Assembly: GCF_017696315.1 (NCBI RefSeq)
Contig: NZ_JAAORJ010000004.1
Coordinates: 444,519 to 508,518, forward strand
DNA length: 64,000 nucleotides
Direction: 5' to 3'
Source of the DNA: Prochlorococcus marinus XMU1412
GTDB taxonomy: Bacteria > Cyanobacteriota > Cyanobacteriia > PCC-6307 > Cyanobiaceae
Positions 48,940 through 58,007 of the stretch are shown one piece after another. Under the pieces are notes generated by a model. It had not been told where the DNA came from and searched no databases. It saw nothing but the letters and a program-made list of their open reading frames with translations. A program made the translations under genes and the position numbers. Position 1 is the first letter of the stretch. Every line of letters begins with the position of its first letter.

Positions 48940-50307
48940 TTATTTTGAATCTGAAATCGGAAAAAATACTGTCAAACCTGTATCACGTCTTTGTGTGACA
49001 TGACCTCCTAAACTAGCTAACAACTTTTGAGTGGCATTTTGACTAAGTTGTAAACTTCCAGTTTGAGGATTCCAATTTAAAACAGGACCAATATCAGAAC
49101 CGTTATCTTTTTTTAGAATTTCTTTTTGATTGTTATCTAATTTTTGTACTTTGAGTTGAAGTCTGAGTTTTTGACCAGCTGGTCTTAATTCTAAAATTAA
49201 TGTACTCCCTTCTTTTAATCCTCTAGTATTTTTATCAATTAATCCTCTTAACATTAATTCTAATTTTTCAGAATCACTCAAAATTTGTGGAAGTTGTTTG
49301 GGGATATCTATCTTCAAAGAAATACCACGACGGTTTAATTGTTTATTCCATAAAGGAGCAAGCTTTTTGAAAATTTCGGCTAAATTAATCTTCGCCAAGT
49401 TATTCAATGATGGCACTTCATTACCAACTAATTCTGCTGCATTAAAGATTAAACCAAACCTATCAATTTGTTCATTACATTCATTATCTATTTGAATTAA
49501 ACGATTTCTCATTGATTCATCCATTTTATATTTTTTTAAAGTAGAACTTATTAAGGTTCTTATTGTTGCCAAAGGAGTTCTTACTTCATGAGAAATTGCA
49601 CGTAATAGTTTTGCTTCAGTGATTTGAACATTTTTTTCATCATTTTTCACAGAATTCTGTATATTATGATTTGGCGAAATTTTTGCTAATTGTGCCGATA
49701 ATATTGGCCAAAATAATTTTTCAAATTGGTTATTAATATTAAGGTTACCTAAATTATTGATTGCATTACGAAATTTTACTCCTTCCTCATAATTTTCTTG
49801 ATTTAATTTTGCATGCATTAATTCAATTGAAAGTTTAAGGCTCTCTTCATCACACTTCATTAATAGAATTTTCTTATCTTTTTCTCCTACAATTGATAAT
49901 ACGCATTGAAAATTTGGAGTGATTATCATCAAAAAAGGTTCATAGCCATCTTCTTGACAAAGATTTAAGACTTTATAATTACTAACTAAATCGAAATCTT
50001 TTTTTATCTTTTCTGAATTATTGACTGGTAAAAAACCTGCATTCTCATTTTGAAAGTATGGAAACCCTTCAGGAGACCAAAGCCATCCATGAAGTTGATT
50101 TAAAAATTTTTTATCATTAAAAGCTGGCAAAGGGGAGGCAACCCATATCCCCCCCTGTTTACAATTCTGAGAAAGGAAATCTTTTTGAATAACTTCTAAG
50201 GAAGCCCACCACATTCTTCTGGATGTATCATCATCCACATATATGGTTTTAATTCCTTTAATCAAAAGCTCTTGAATTTTTTTTATAGTTATTTTTGCTT
50301 TCATCAA
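48940..50307 (-). CDS. Sensor histidine kinase-like protein with a degenerate ATP-binding domain
   Basis: The 455-residue protein has a unique N-terminal sensory half (about 1-225), a dimerisation/phosphoacceptor helix with AISHEVRTPLATIRTL and the phospho-histidine at residue 240, then a catalytic-like domain. The N box should read like NLLxNA but is LMLRGLIDKNTRGL, and the G1 motif DxGxG appears as DNGSDIGP. Kinase activity is therefore doubtful from sequence alone. There are no membrane helices, so it is cytosolic. It overlaps rodA by 4 bp. No response regulator is adjacent. Confidence 0.75.
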   Translation of the reverse strand: MMKAKITIKKIQELLIKGIKTIYVDDDTSRRMWWASLEVIQKDFLSQNCKQGGIWVASPLPAFNDKKFLNQLHGWLWSPEGFPYFQNENAGFLPVNNSEKIKKDFDLVSNYKVLNLCQEDGYEPFLMIITPNFQCVLSIVGEKDKKILLMKCDEESLKLSIELMHAKLNQENYEEGVKFRNAINNLGNLNINNQFEKLFWPILSAQLAKISPNHNIQNSVKNDEKNVQITEAKLLRAISHEVRTPLATIRTLISSTLKKYKMDESMRNRLIQIDNECNEQIDRFGLIFNAAELVGNEVPSLNNLAKINLAEIFKKLAPLWNKQLNRRGISLKIDIPKQLPQILSDSEKLELMLRGLIDKNTRGLKEGSTLILELRPAGQKLRLQLKVQKLDNNQKEILKKDNGSDIGPVLNWNPQTGSLQLSQNATQKLLASLGGHVTQRRDTGLTVFFPISDSK

Positions 50308-51575
50308 CTTCTTAGTGATCTAGAACGTTTCAATATAGATAAAACAAATCCAATAGATATAAAATTAGTCACCAATGACGTTCGACCATAGCTCATAAAA
50401 GGAAGGGGAATCCCAGTAACTGGTCCTAATCCAATAGTCATAAATAAGTTAATAATTATTTGAAATAAAAAAATTGAGGCTATTCCAATAACAATTAGAG
50501 ATTCAAAGTTAGTCCTAGCAATTGTTGCAGTATTAATAAGTTTTTTAATCAAAAAAAAGAACAAAAATAAAACTATAGCGCACCCCACAAAACCTAATTC
50601 TTCCCCTAGAGCACTGAATATAAAATCAGTATGTTGTTCAGGTATAAATTGCAAATTAGTCAGCTTACCTTGTAGCAAACCAGTCCCAAATAATCCTCCA
50701 GAACCAATTGCAATTTTACTCTGTATCAAATGATATCCGCCACCCAATGGATCTCTACTTGGATCTAAAAATAAAACTAATCTATCTTTTTGATATTCTT
50801 TTAAGCCATATTGCCACAAAATTGGTGTAAATTTTGCGACTAATAAATGGAACGAAATAGCGAGAGCAGAAAAAATAATTTTCCTTTTTGTAGATCTATA
50901 AGCAAGATATCCTATAACTGGAATCCAGAAAATAAGAAGATTTGGTAAGGTTAGATATAAAATTGATGTGATAATACAAAGCACTAATATCAAAATCCAC
51001 TCTATGGGCATTTGAGCCCAATAGAGCATCACACCTGACAAAACAATTAAAACTAAAGATGTACCTAAATCAGGTTGAAAGAAAATTAATAACCAAGTAA
51101 TAATTACTACTAATAAGGGCAATACTAAATCTCTTATTGTTAGGATTATTTTTTTATCGAGTACTAAAGCAAGAGTTAATACACAACTAAGTTTAGCTAC
51201 CTCTGAAGGCTGAAAAGAAAAGATGCCCAAGTTTAGCCATCTTTGAGCTCCAGAAACTGAAATCCCAAAAAAATAAATAAGTAATAAGGATATTAAAGTA
51301 AAAAAATAAAATGGAACCACATACTTTCTAATTCTCTCTAACGGTATATAAGAAATAAAAAATGCTAAGAAATAACCTAAAAAACCAGTTACGATATGAC
51401 CTAAATAGTTCGATACTAAAAAATCACCCTGAATACTTTTTATCAAAAAACTCGAAATAATAACTAAAAACAGTGGAATAATAAGTAGCGGAGAAAATAA
51501 AAAACCTCTATTGAAGTTGTCTTTTTTTTGTAAAAATCCTCTGTTATTTAATAAAAAAATTCTCTTAAACATCAA
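50304..51575 (-). CDS. rodA: Peptidoglycan glycosyltransferase RodA (SEDS family)
   Basis: The 423-residue protein has about ten hydrophobic helices and the SEDS motifs: GAQRWLNLGIFSFQPSEVAK near residue 108, FFQPDLGTSLVL near 160, FIPEQHTDFIFSALGEELG near 306 and IPLPFMSYGRTSL near 388. SEDS proteins polymerise glycan strands; RodA works in cell elongation. It overlaps the mrp stop and the kinase start by 4 bp each, so the three are one operon. Confidence 0.93.
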   Translation of the reverse strand: MMFKRIFLLNNRGFLQKKDNFNRGFLFSPLLIIPLFLVIISSFLIKSIQGDFLVSNYLGHIVTGFLGYFLAFFISYIPLERIRKYVVPFYFFTLISLLLIYFFGISVSGAQRWLNLGIFSFQPSEVAKLSCVLTLALVLDKKIILTIRDLVLPLLVVIITWLLIFFQPDLGTSLVLIVLSGVMLYWAQMPIEWILILVLCIITSILYLTLPNLLIFWIPVIGYLAYRSTKRKIIFSALAISFHLLVAKFTPILWQYGLKEYQKDRLVLFLDPSRDPLGGGYHLIQSKIAIGSGGLFGTGLLQGKLTNLQFIPEQHTDFIFSALGEELGFVGCAIVLFLFFFLIKKLINTATIARTNFESLIVIGIASIFLFQIIINLFMTIGLGPVTGIPLPFMSYGRTSLVTNFISIGFVLSILKRSRSLRS

Positions 51576-52645
51576 TAAGTTTTAACAAATTGATTCTTAA
51601 TTAATTGCGCTAAATTACCAAATACGACAGAACTTTCTTTACTGGGCTGGCTTATTGAGATTGGTACACCTTTATTACTATCATCAACGAGAGGGATTTC
51701 AATAGGAATTTGAGCTAATAATGGTAAGTCATTTTCATTAGCTAATATTTGTCCACCACCTTTACCAAAAATTTCATATTTTTTACCTGGCATATCTGGC
51801 GGAATAAATACAGACATATTTTCTACAATTCCCAATAAAGGTACTCCGAGTTGTTTAAACATTGCTAATCCCCTCCTTGCATCTTGCAAAGATACTTGTT
51901 GAGGAGTAGTGACAACTATAGCTCCAGAAATAGGCACAGATTGAGAAAGTGATATTTGAGCGTCTCCTGTTCCTGGAGGCAAATCAATAACCAAAAAATC
52001 AAGATTATTCCATTCAACTTGGTACAAAAATTGTCTGATAATACTATTAAGCATTGGTCCTCTCCATATAACTGGCTGACCTTCTTCTATGAGGAAACCC
52101 ATCGATACCATTGAAATTCCATATTTATTTATTGGAATTAACCTTTGATCACTGCCACTTCCTTCTGTAACCTTTGGATTCTGTTCGGCAACTCCCATCA
52201 TTGAGGGAGTATTAGGTCCATATATATCCGCATCCAGCAAACCAGTTTTTAAGCCTAATTTAGCTAGAGAACAAGCGAGATTAACTGCAATAGTACTTTT
52301 CCCAACTCCACCTTTACCACTGCTAACAGCTATGATATGACTAATACCAACAATCTTCTGCAACTCAGGAGCATTACTTTGATTTTGAGATTCAGTTTTG
52401 GAAGGATTATTATCTATCTCTATTTGAACATCATCAATATCTTCAAAATCCATTAGTATCCCTCTAACCTCTTGAACAATTCTATCTCTCTGAGAATTTG
52501 CAAACGATGGTAATGATAATGTTACGATTACTCTCGGTATAGTTACTCTTACATTTTTAATCCAAGCTAATTCAATTACATTTTTCTGTGATCCAGCGTC
52601 TAGAACTTTTTGTAAAGCAAAATTCGCATCTTCTATTGTGGTCAT
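51572..52645 (-). CDS. mrp: Mrp/NBP35-family iron-sulfur cluster carrier ATPase
   Basis: The 357-residue protein has an N-terminal MIP18-like domain (about 1-90) and a deviant Walker A, AVSSGKGGVGKSTIAVNLA, near residue 107, with DADIYGPNTPSMMG and the Walker-B-like FLVIDLPPGTGDAQISLSQ. The CxxC cluster-binding pair of some Mrp proteins is not obvious. It likely carries [4Fe-4S] clusters to targets such as photosystem I. It is first in the mrp-rodA-kinase operon and divergent from hemF. Confidence 0.92.
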   Translation of the reverse strand: MTTIEDANFALQKVLDAGSQKNVIELAWIKNVRVTIPRVIVTLSLPSFANSQRDRIVQEVRGILMDFEDIDDVQIEIDNNPSKTESQNQSNAPELQKIVGISHIIAVSSGKGGVGKSTIAVNLACSLAKLGLKTGLLDADIYGPNTPSMMGVAEQNPKVTEGSGSDQRLIPINKYGISMVSMGFLIEEGQPVIWRGPMLNSIIRQFLYQVEWNNLDFLVIDLPPGTGDAQISLSQSVPISGAIVVTTPQQVSLQDARRGLAMFKQLGVPLLGIVENMSVFIPPDMPGKKYEIFGKGGGQILANENDLPLLAQIPIEIPLVDDSNKGVPISISQPSKESSVVFGNLAQLIKNQFVKTY

Positions 52646-52742
52646 TAAATTTTTAAATATTTTGACAAGGTAGTCGACTGTTTAAAAGATTAAGAACTAT
52701 GTCGAACTATCAAATAATAGGCAATAAGGACCCCCTAAGAGA

Positions 52743-52766
52743 AATTATAAAGAGAAACTTATAATT
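52743..52766. repeat. Dyad in the mrp-hemF divergent gap
   Basis: AATTATAA (52743-52750) and TTATAATT (52759-52766) are perfect 8-bp inverted repeats with an 8-nt spacer, 39 bp before the hemF start. They are made only of A and T, so chance is a serious alternative. Confidence 0.4.
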
Positions 52767-52804
52767 AACCAAAAAAATTTTTTTCTTCAAGATTTACTAA
52801 ATAC

Positions 52805-53833
52805 ATGTTGAAAGAACCTCCTAAAAACTCGAGAGAAAAAACTAAAAATCTCTTATTAACTCTACAAGACAAAATTTGTTCAGGACTTGAAAATGTAGAT
52901 GGCAAAGCGAAATTTACAGAGGAATCCTGGCTAAGAGACGAAGGTGGCGGTGGAAGATCAAGAGTATTGAAAAATGGTTCTATTTTTGAGCAAGCTGGCG
53001 TTAATTTCTCGGAAGTACAAGGAAAAGAATTACCTCAATCTATAATCTCTCAAAGGCCCGAAGCAAAAGGTCATGAATGGTTTGCTACGGGAACTTCTAT
53101 GGTTTTGCATCCTAAGAATCCCTATATTCCTACAGTTCATCTGAATTATCGATATTTCGAAGCTGGTCCTGTTTGGTGGTTTGGGGGAGGTGCAGATTTA
53201 ACCCCTTTTTATCCTTATCTTTCTGATGTAAGGAATTTTCATAATGAACATAAAAAAGCTTGTGAGAAAGTTGATCAAGATTTGCATAAAGTTTTCAAAC
53301 CATGGTGTGATGAATATTTCTTCTTGAAGCATAGAAATGAATCTAGAGGCATCGGAGGTATTTTTTATGATTATCAAGATGGTTCAGGAAATATTTATAG
53401 AGGAAATAATCAAAATGGAGACGCATCAAAAGCTTCACAAAATATTGGCAGATCTAATTTAAATTGGGATGATTTATTTTCTTTAGCGGAAAACTGTGGG
53501 CAGGCATTCCTCCCTTCATATTTGCCCATTATTGAAAAAAGAGCTTCTCAAACATATTCATCGAAAGAAAGAGAATTCCAGCTATATCGAAGAGGTAGAT
53601 ATGTCGAATTCAATTTAGTTTGGGATAGAGGGACAATCTTTGGACTACAAACAAATGGCAGAACTGAATCTATATTAATGTCCTTACCGCCTTTAGCTAG
53701 ATGGGAATATGGATATAAAGCCACAAAGAATTCTCGAGAGGAATTTCTGACATCAATTTTTACAAAACCCCAAGATTGGTTAAATGATAAAGAGTTAGAG
53801 AAATTCTGTATAGAGAATAATATTTTTGATTAA
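52805..53833 (+). CDS. hemF: Oxygen-dependent coproporphyrinogen III oxidase
   Basis: The 342-residue enzyme has [20 protein letters not shown] near residue 43, [18 protein letters not shown] near 101, [15 protein letters not shown] near 122 and [15 protein letters not shown] near 180. It oxidatively decarboxylates coproporphyrinogen III to protoporphyrinogen IX, on the path to heme and chlorophyll. It stands alone on its strand and converges with the CCB-like gene 28 bp downstream. Confidence 0.97.
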   Translation: MLKEPPKNSREKTKNLLLTLQDKICSGLENVDGKAKFTEESWLRDEGGGGRSRVLKNGSIFEQAGVNFSEVQGKELPQSIISQRPEAKGHEWFATGTSMVLHPKNPYIPTVHLNYRYFEAGPVWWFGGGADLTPFYPYLSDVRNFHNEHKKACEKVDQDLHKVFKPWCDEYFFLKHRNESRGIGGIFYDYQDGSGNIYRGNNQNGDASKASQNIGRSNLNWDDLFSLAENCGQAFLPSYLPIIEKRASQTYSSKEREFQLYRRGRYVEFNLVWDRGTIFGLQTNGRTESILMSLPPLARWEYGYKATKNSREEFLTSIFTKPQDWLNDKELEKFCIENNIFD

Positions 53834-53861
53834 AAATTATCGAATAGAATTTTAAAGTATC

Positions 53862-54419
53862 TTAAATAGGCGTTTTAAATAAAGAACCGTCACTTTTCAA
53901 TTGAAGTTTTTCTCCGAGTTCATTTTCTAAAGAGATTAATTCATCTCTATGAGCTCTAAGCCTCAAAAAAGTTGAATCATTGTCTTTTTCGTTGATCAAC
54001 CTTAATTCAAATTTCTCCTCTCTTGCTGATTTTTTAAAATAAACAATTCCAGACAAAGGGCCACCAATTAATCCCAAAAGAATAGGCCACCAACCCAATT
54101 CAGGATATATTTGAATAATTACTAATCCCAAAGCACAAGAACCAAAACCGCCAAGACAACCTAAAAAAATTGCTAAAAATTTACTAGAAACAACTTGACC
54201 CTTGAATATCAAAATTCTTTGTTCAAAATCTCCTCCTGTTTGCTTCCATCCCCTCAAATTAAGCCATTCACATAAAACATTTAAAACCTGAATTGGCTGC
54301 TGAGAAGATGAAATCTCAACGATGGTTGTTCTATCTTTACTGGAAGCCCTAAGAAAAAAAAATAATCCTATGGCCAAAAGAATTGTCAGCAATAATGTTG
54401 AATTTAAGGAATATGACAT
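53862..54419 (-). CDS. CCB2/CCB4-like cofactor assembly of complex C protein
   Basis: The 185-residue protein has an N-terminal hydrophobic helix (about 8-24), FLRASSKDRTTIVEIS, then a loop with LCEWLNLRGWKQTGGD, two more hydrophobic helices (about 82-105 and 109-127) and a basic tail. This order fits the cyanobacterial family related to CCB2/CCB4, which helps attach heme c-i to cytochrome b6. The assignment rests on remembered family features, not a search. It is convergent with hemF, a fitting neighbour. Confidence 0.62.
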   Translation of the reverse strand: MSYSLNSTLLLTILLAIGLFFFLRASSKDRTTIVEISSSQQPIQVLNVLCEWLNLRGWKQTGGDFEQRILIFKGQVVSSKFLAIFLGCLGGFGSCALGLVIIQIYPELGWWPILLGLIGGPLSGIVYFKKSAREEKFELRLINEKDNDSTFLRLRAHRDELISLENELGEKLQLKSDGSLFKTPI

Positions 54420-54582
54420 TAAATAATTTTTTCTAGTAATTCGAGAATAAAAATTAAAGTTACATCATATTATAATTTTTTAGAATTATTCAGTAAAATA
54501 TTCCTATTAGATAAAAATTCTTAATTAAATAAAATCTTAAGTTATATTCTAAATCTTAAATTTCCTTAAATACTTTTTAAAA

Positions 54583-55218
54583 ATGACTATTGAAAATAAA
54601 AATATTGATCTTCTTTATAGCGATTTAACAGTAGATTTATACAATCTTTATAAAAAGTCATCCTACCTAGCTATTGACACTGAAGCAATGGGTTTAATTC
54701 ATGGAAGAGATAGACTCTGTTTAGTACAAATATGCAATGAATTTAAAAAAACATCCTGTGTAAAAATCGAACTTAATACATCTTCTTCACCTAATTTAAA
54801 AAAACTTCTTGAAGATGACAAAATTACTAAAATATTTCACTATGCGAGATTTGATGTAGCAGCTCTAAAATGCAATCTTGAAATTAATACAAAAAATATT
54901 TTTTGTACAAAAATTGCTAGTAAGTTGGCAAGAACTTATACAAATAAACACGGTTTAAAGGATTTAATTAATGAATTATTAGGTATAGAACTGGACAAAA
55001 GCTCACAAAGTAGTGATTGGGGTAGCAACGAAGATTTAACTAAAGATCAATTAGATTATGCAGCAAATGATGTTAGATATTTAATTGAAGCTATGCATAA
55101 ATTAAAAGTTATCTTAAAAAGAGAGAATAGATATGAATTAGCTCAAAAATGTTTCGAAACAGTTTCTGTACATGCTGATTTAGACATACTAAAATTCTCA
55201 AATATATTTGAACATTAA
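54583..55218 (+). CDS. RNase D-like 3'-5' exonuclease (DEDDy)
   Basis: The 211-residue protein has the DEDDy motifs: ExoI LAIDTEAMGL near residue 29 (Asp, Glu), ExoII FHYARFDVAAL near 86 (Asp) and ExoIII DYAANDVRYLIEA near 165 (Tyr and Asp). There is no HRDC domain, so it is a single-domain exonuclease, shorter than E. coli RNase D (375). It probably trims RNA 3' ends. It converges with the small helical gene 3 bp on. Confidence 0.88.
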   Translation: MTIENKNIDLLYSDLTVDLYNLYKKSSYLAIDTEAMGLIHGRDRLCLVQICNEFKKTSCVKIELNTSSSPNLKKLLEDDKITKIFHYARFDVAALKCNLEINTKNIFCTKIASKLARTYTNKHGLKDLINELLGIELDKSSQSSDWGSNEDLTKDQLDYAANDVRYLIEAMHKLKVILKRENRYELAQKCFETVSVHADLDILKFSNIFEH

Positions 55219-55221
55219 GAA

Positions 55222-55488
55222 TCAATCTTCAGTTAAAAAATTATCTTCACCATCAAGAGTTTCCATAAGCTTATCAAGTATTCTTGAAGAACTTAATTTA
55301 TCTGCATCATTTTTTTCACAAATTTTTAAAACATTTTGCGCAACTTGTATTTTTTCTTGAATAGTTTTCGAGCCTTCTTTTGCAATTTGAATTTCTACTT
55401 TCTTTTTAGCAGAAGATAAGCTAACACTCATAAGTTTTGCAATCTCTGCACAAATTTTTAGATATTGCCGATCATTTATTGGATACAT
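55222..55488 (-). CDS. Small helical protein of unknown function
   Basis: The 88-residue acidic, alpha-helical protein begins MYPINDRQYLKICAEIAKL. I recognise no motif. It has no signal peptide or membrane segment. It sits 35 bp downstream of the LpxB-like gene on the same strand, so may share its message. Coding is supported by a tight fit between neighbours and normal codon composition, not by recognised homology. Confidence 0.62.
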   Translation of the reverse strand: MYPINDRQYLKICAEIAKLMSVSLSSAKKKVEIQIAKEGSKTIQEKIQVAQNVLKICEKNDADKLSSSRILDKLMETLDGEDNFLTED

Positions 55489-55523
55489 AAAAGAATTAAT
55501 AATTAATAAGCTAGTGCCATTTA

Positions 55524-56753
55524 CTAAGATAACAAATGAAGGTTTATGGCATCTACAATTTTCTTACTTGCTCCGGATTCCCCCATTCTTTTTTTTCCAA
55601 TTTTTGCTTGTTCTAACCTATCAATTTTTCCTTTCAAAAGGAAACTTAAACGTTTTAAAAGAATTTTTTTGTTCTTGCAAACTAAAACACTACCTCCCAA
55701 TAATCTTGATTGCCTTTTTGCAAATGATTTTGTAAATTGTGGTCCCGGTCCCGGTAGAGAAAGAGATGGAATTCCAAGGCCAGCAATTTGCTCTGTAGCA
55801 GTTCCTGCATTGGACAAGCCAACTTCTGCCATATTGGCCCATGAATTGAATTTACCTTTTCCAATCACTACATATTGATCTTTCTTTTTCCATACTGAAT
55901 CTTCATCAATTAGAAATTTAACTTTACTCTGTTTTATAAAACCATATTTATTTAAATAACTTTGAATTTGAATCACATTCCCATTAGTGCTCAAAGGCAA
56001 AAGTATTACCAAATCCTTTGATAAATGAAAATCTTGCAAACAATTTAGAAAATTATCAAGATTTTTAAGAGCTTCAGGGTATCTACTTCCAACTAATAAA
56101 ATAATCCTTTTAAAAGAAATAATATTTGATATATTTTTGTTTGTTGCATTAACAAAATCCATCATTGGATTACCCAAGTATTTTGCATCAATATTTTTTT
56201 TATTCAAATTATTAGCTGTAATTTTATCTCTCATAATTAAATTTCTACATCTTGAAGATTTCATTAAAAACATTTCCCATGGATCCCATTCAGAACCTTT
56301 CAACTTATGATAAAAATCACTTAAATCCCAACCTGGTCCGCTACTCCAAGTATGATCACTTTTGGGAGTTCCAATGAAACTAAATTCGCATTCTGAACTC
56401 CAAGCATAGAGTAATGGCAAGAAATCGCCCACTGCGATAATTTTGCAGTTATGTTTTGACTTCTGTTTTACGAGTAGAAAATTTCTTAAATTATCGATTA
56501 AAAATCCTGCAAAAAAATCAAGCACAAATCCCTTCAGACTTTGATTACTAAAACCTCCACTAGGCAGCTCTTTTAAATATCCTATTTTACGAAAATTCTT
56601 TGATTTTATGGAATTAAATACATCTCCATTTCCTACTAACGGCAAAACTTCAATATTTTTATTTTTTATTTTTTTTAGTAATCTTTTTATTATCTCCGAT
56701 GCGATTACATCTTCTCCATGACCATTGCATATAAATAATAGAGAATACGACAC
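55524..56753 (-). CDS. Lipid-A-disaccharide synthase-related glycosyltransferase
   Basis: The frame is open to 56942, but its first 63 residues read through the antisense of tRNA-Cys, so I place the start at GTG 56753 (VSYSLLFICNGHGEDVIAS), giving 409 residues. LVGNGDVFN, GDFLPLLYAW, YLGNPMMDF and the donor-site EVGLSNAGTATEQIAGLGIP resemble GT-B enzymes of the LpxB family. This cyanobacterial branch is distinct from true LpxB and its substrate is not known. The downstream helical gene and this gene may be one operon. Confidence 0.75.
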   Translation of the reverse strand: MSYSLLFICNGHGEDVIASEIIKRLLKKIKNKNIEVLPLVGNGDVFNSIKSKNFRKIGYLKELPSGGFSNQSLKGFVLDFFAGFLIDNLRNFLLVKQKSKHNCKIIAVGDFLPLLYAWSSECEFSFIGTPKSDHTWSSGPGWDLSDFYHKLKGSEWDPWEMFLMKSSRCRNLIMRDKITANNLNKKNIDAKYLGNPMMDFVNATNKNISNIISFKRIILLVGSRYPEALKNLDNFLNCLQDFHLSKDLVILLPLSTNGNVIQIQSYLNKYGFIKQSKVKFLIDEDSVWKKKDQYVVIGKGKFNSWANMAEVGLSNAGTATEQIAGLGIPSLSLPGPGPQFTKSFAKRQSRLLGGSVLVCKNKKILLKRLSFLLKGKIDRLEQAKIGKKRMGESGASKKIVDAINLHLLS

Positions 56754-56795
56754 CTTACTGTTAAGATCATAAAGAGACTCAATCGAATCTTTTTC

Positions 56796-56866
56796 GGCGG
56801 CATGGCCAAGTGGTAAGGCAGAGGATTGCAAATCCTTTATCCCCAGTTCGAATCTGGGTGCCGCCT
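56796..56866 (+). tRNA. tRNA-Cys(GCA)
   Basis: The 71-nt gene has acceptor stem GGCGGCA/TGCCGCC and discriminator T. The anticodon arm GAGGATTGCAAATCCTT carries anticodon GCA. The T arm is CCCAGTTCGAATCTGGG. CCA is not encoded. It lies antisense, 42 bp upstream of the LpxB-like start codon. Confidence 0.97.
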
Positions 56867-57004
56867 TATTAAATTTTTTTAAGCATTTAATTATGAGGTT
56901 TTCTAAGAACTTCAATTTCAAATAAAGGGAATAAAGTTTCAATTACTTGTTGATATATGAAAAAAAAATCTTTTCTTTATTATTGATAAATAATAACTGA
57001 TATC

Positions 57005-57038
57005 AATTAATAAAAAAAATTTAATTGTTTTATTAATT
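57005..57038. repeat. AT-only inverted repeat between tRNA-Cys and the cysteine-rich gene
   Basis: AATTAATAAAA (57005-57015) and TTTTATTAATT (57028-57038) are perfect 11-bp arms with a 12-nt spacer. It lies 39 bp beyond the stop of the minus-strand cysteine-rich gene and could act as a weak terminator in either direction. Confidence 0.45.
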
Positions 57039-57076
57039 ATTTTCATCAGATTATTTATATAGAAATTTGAATTATT

Positions 57077-57244
57077 TTAGTAATCATTATCTGCTACACA
57101 CATTCCTAAACATCTAACACCATTTGATGCAGTCCTTTTGCAATGATTACATAAAATGGGATCTTTCTCTGAAGTAAGGTTAATTTTTGAATTATTTTGA
57201 TCTTTAAAACTTATTAACTCTTGTGTTGAATCAAATAGAGTCAT
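57077..57244 (-). CDS. Cysteine-rich small protein, possibly zinc-binding
   Basis: The frame extends to 57289, but the natural start is the ATG at 57244 (MTLFDSTQELISFKDQ), which overlaps the end of the upstream gene by 14 bp. The 55-residue product ends in CNHCKRTASNGVRCLGMC, four cysteines in two pairs (CxxC and CxxxC), suited to bind one metal. There is no signal or membrane segment. I recognise no named family. Overlap with the preceding gene implies translational coupling. Confidence 0.65.
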   Translation of the reverse strand: MTLFDSTQELISFKDQNNSKINLTSEKDPILCNHCKRTASNGVRCLGMCVADNDY

Positions 57245-57875
57245 TCTTGGAATCATCACTTGGGTCGATACTAACAACAAGTGAAGCATTAGTGTTGGAA
57301 GAAGGTATATCCATAATTTTTACAGTTTCTTTAGGTTCATCAACAACTTGATTATCTTCAGTACCTTCATCAACTGCACAAGCTTCAAGAGCCTCTCTAA
57401 GTAGTGAATCAAAAGTTGCTCCAGGCAATCTATGTCTAGCAACCTCAAGGAAAGTTCTCGGTAACGATTCAGATGCAGCATCTCGCAAAGCAGGATTATT
57501 CTTTCTATGTTCTTGTTCTTCTTCTATTGATTTAATAAACCTCAGTGTGACATCTCTTTTGGTAGAAGCTTTTATCAGCGTATCGTTTTCCGGATTACTA
57601 ACATTAGGTTCATTTTCGAGATCACTAAGTCTTTTTTCCAAACTATTTAAAACTTCATTAGCTTCTTTACTAATATGCGCTAATTGACCATCGGACAAAT
57701 TAGGTAAATCAGCGACAAAAACTTTCCCATGATCCCTTAGTGTCAAGAAAGTTGGCCTTGGGCCTTGAGTCTGTCTACCAATTGATTCAGAATTATTACC
57801 TATTGGTCTTTTTGGAGGTGTAGGGCCAGCTGAACTACGTCTACGTGTAATTCTTTGATTATTTGCAAAGGGCAT
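57231..57875 (-). CDS. Conserved picocyanobacterial protein of unknown function
   Basis: The 214-residue protein has a basic, low-complexity N-terminus (RITRRRSSAGPTPPKRPIG), a conserved middle with PRPTFLTLRDHGKVFVADLP near residue 38, a predicted coiled-coil (about 65-135, rich in E and K) and ESLPRTFLEVARHRLPGATF near 145, followed by FDSLLREALEACA. The tail is acidic and polar. No catalytic motif was seen. It is upstream of, and overlaps, the cysteine-rich gene. Confidence 0.75.
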   Translation of the reverse strand: MPFANNQRITRRRSSAGPTPPKRPIGNNSESIGRQTQGPRPTFLTLRDHGKVFVADLPNLSDGQLAHISKEANEVLNSLEKRLSDLENEPNVSNPENDTLIKASTKRDVTLRFIKSIEEEQEHRKNNPALRDAASESLPRTFLEVARHRLPGATFDSLLREALEACAVDEGTEDNQVVDEPKETVKIMDIPSSNTNASLVVSIDPSDDSKNDSI

Positions 57876-58007
57876 TGAATAAAGGTTAAATCTTAATACT
57901 TAAACTTCCGATATAATTCGGCGGTAATTTTATTATATTACACCTAACTTTTTCATTTGGGTATAAAAAATAATGTTTTAAAACTCATTTAAAAAAGATA
58001 AAAAAAT

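Noticed and set aside
56754-56942. N-terminal 63 codons of the LpxB-like frame
   Set aside because: This part is the antisense of tRNA-Cys and has no family similarity; a GTG just before the conserved first strand fits better.
57245-57289. Longer start for the cysteine-rich protein
   Set aside because: It would overlap the upstream gene by far more and adds a stretch of residues that is just the upstream gene read in another frame.
57911-57928. CCGATATAATTCGG near-palindrome upstream of the 214-residue gene
   Set aside because: The arms are only four base pairs and the centre is AT-rich promoter-like sequence; too weak to call an operator.
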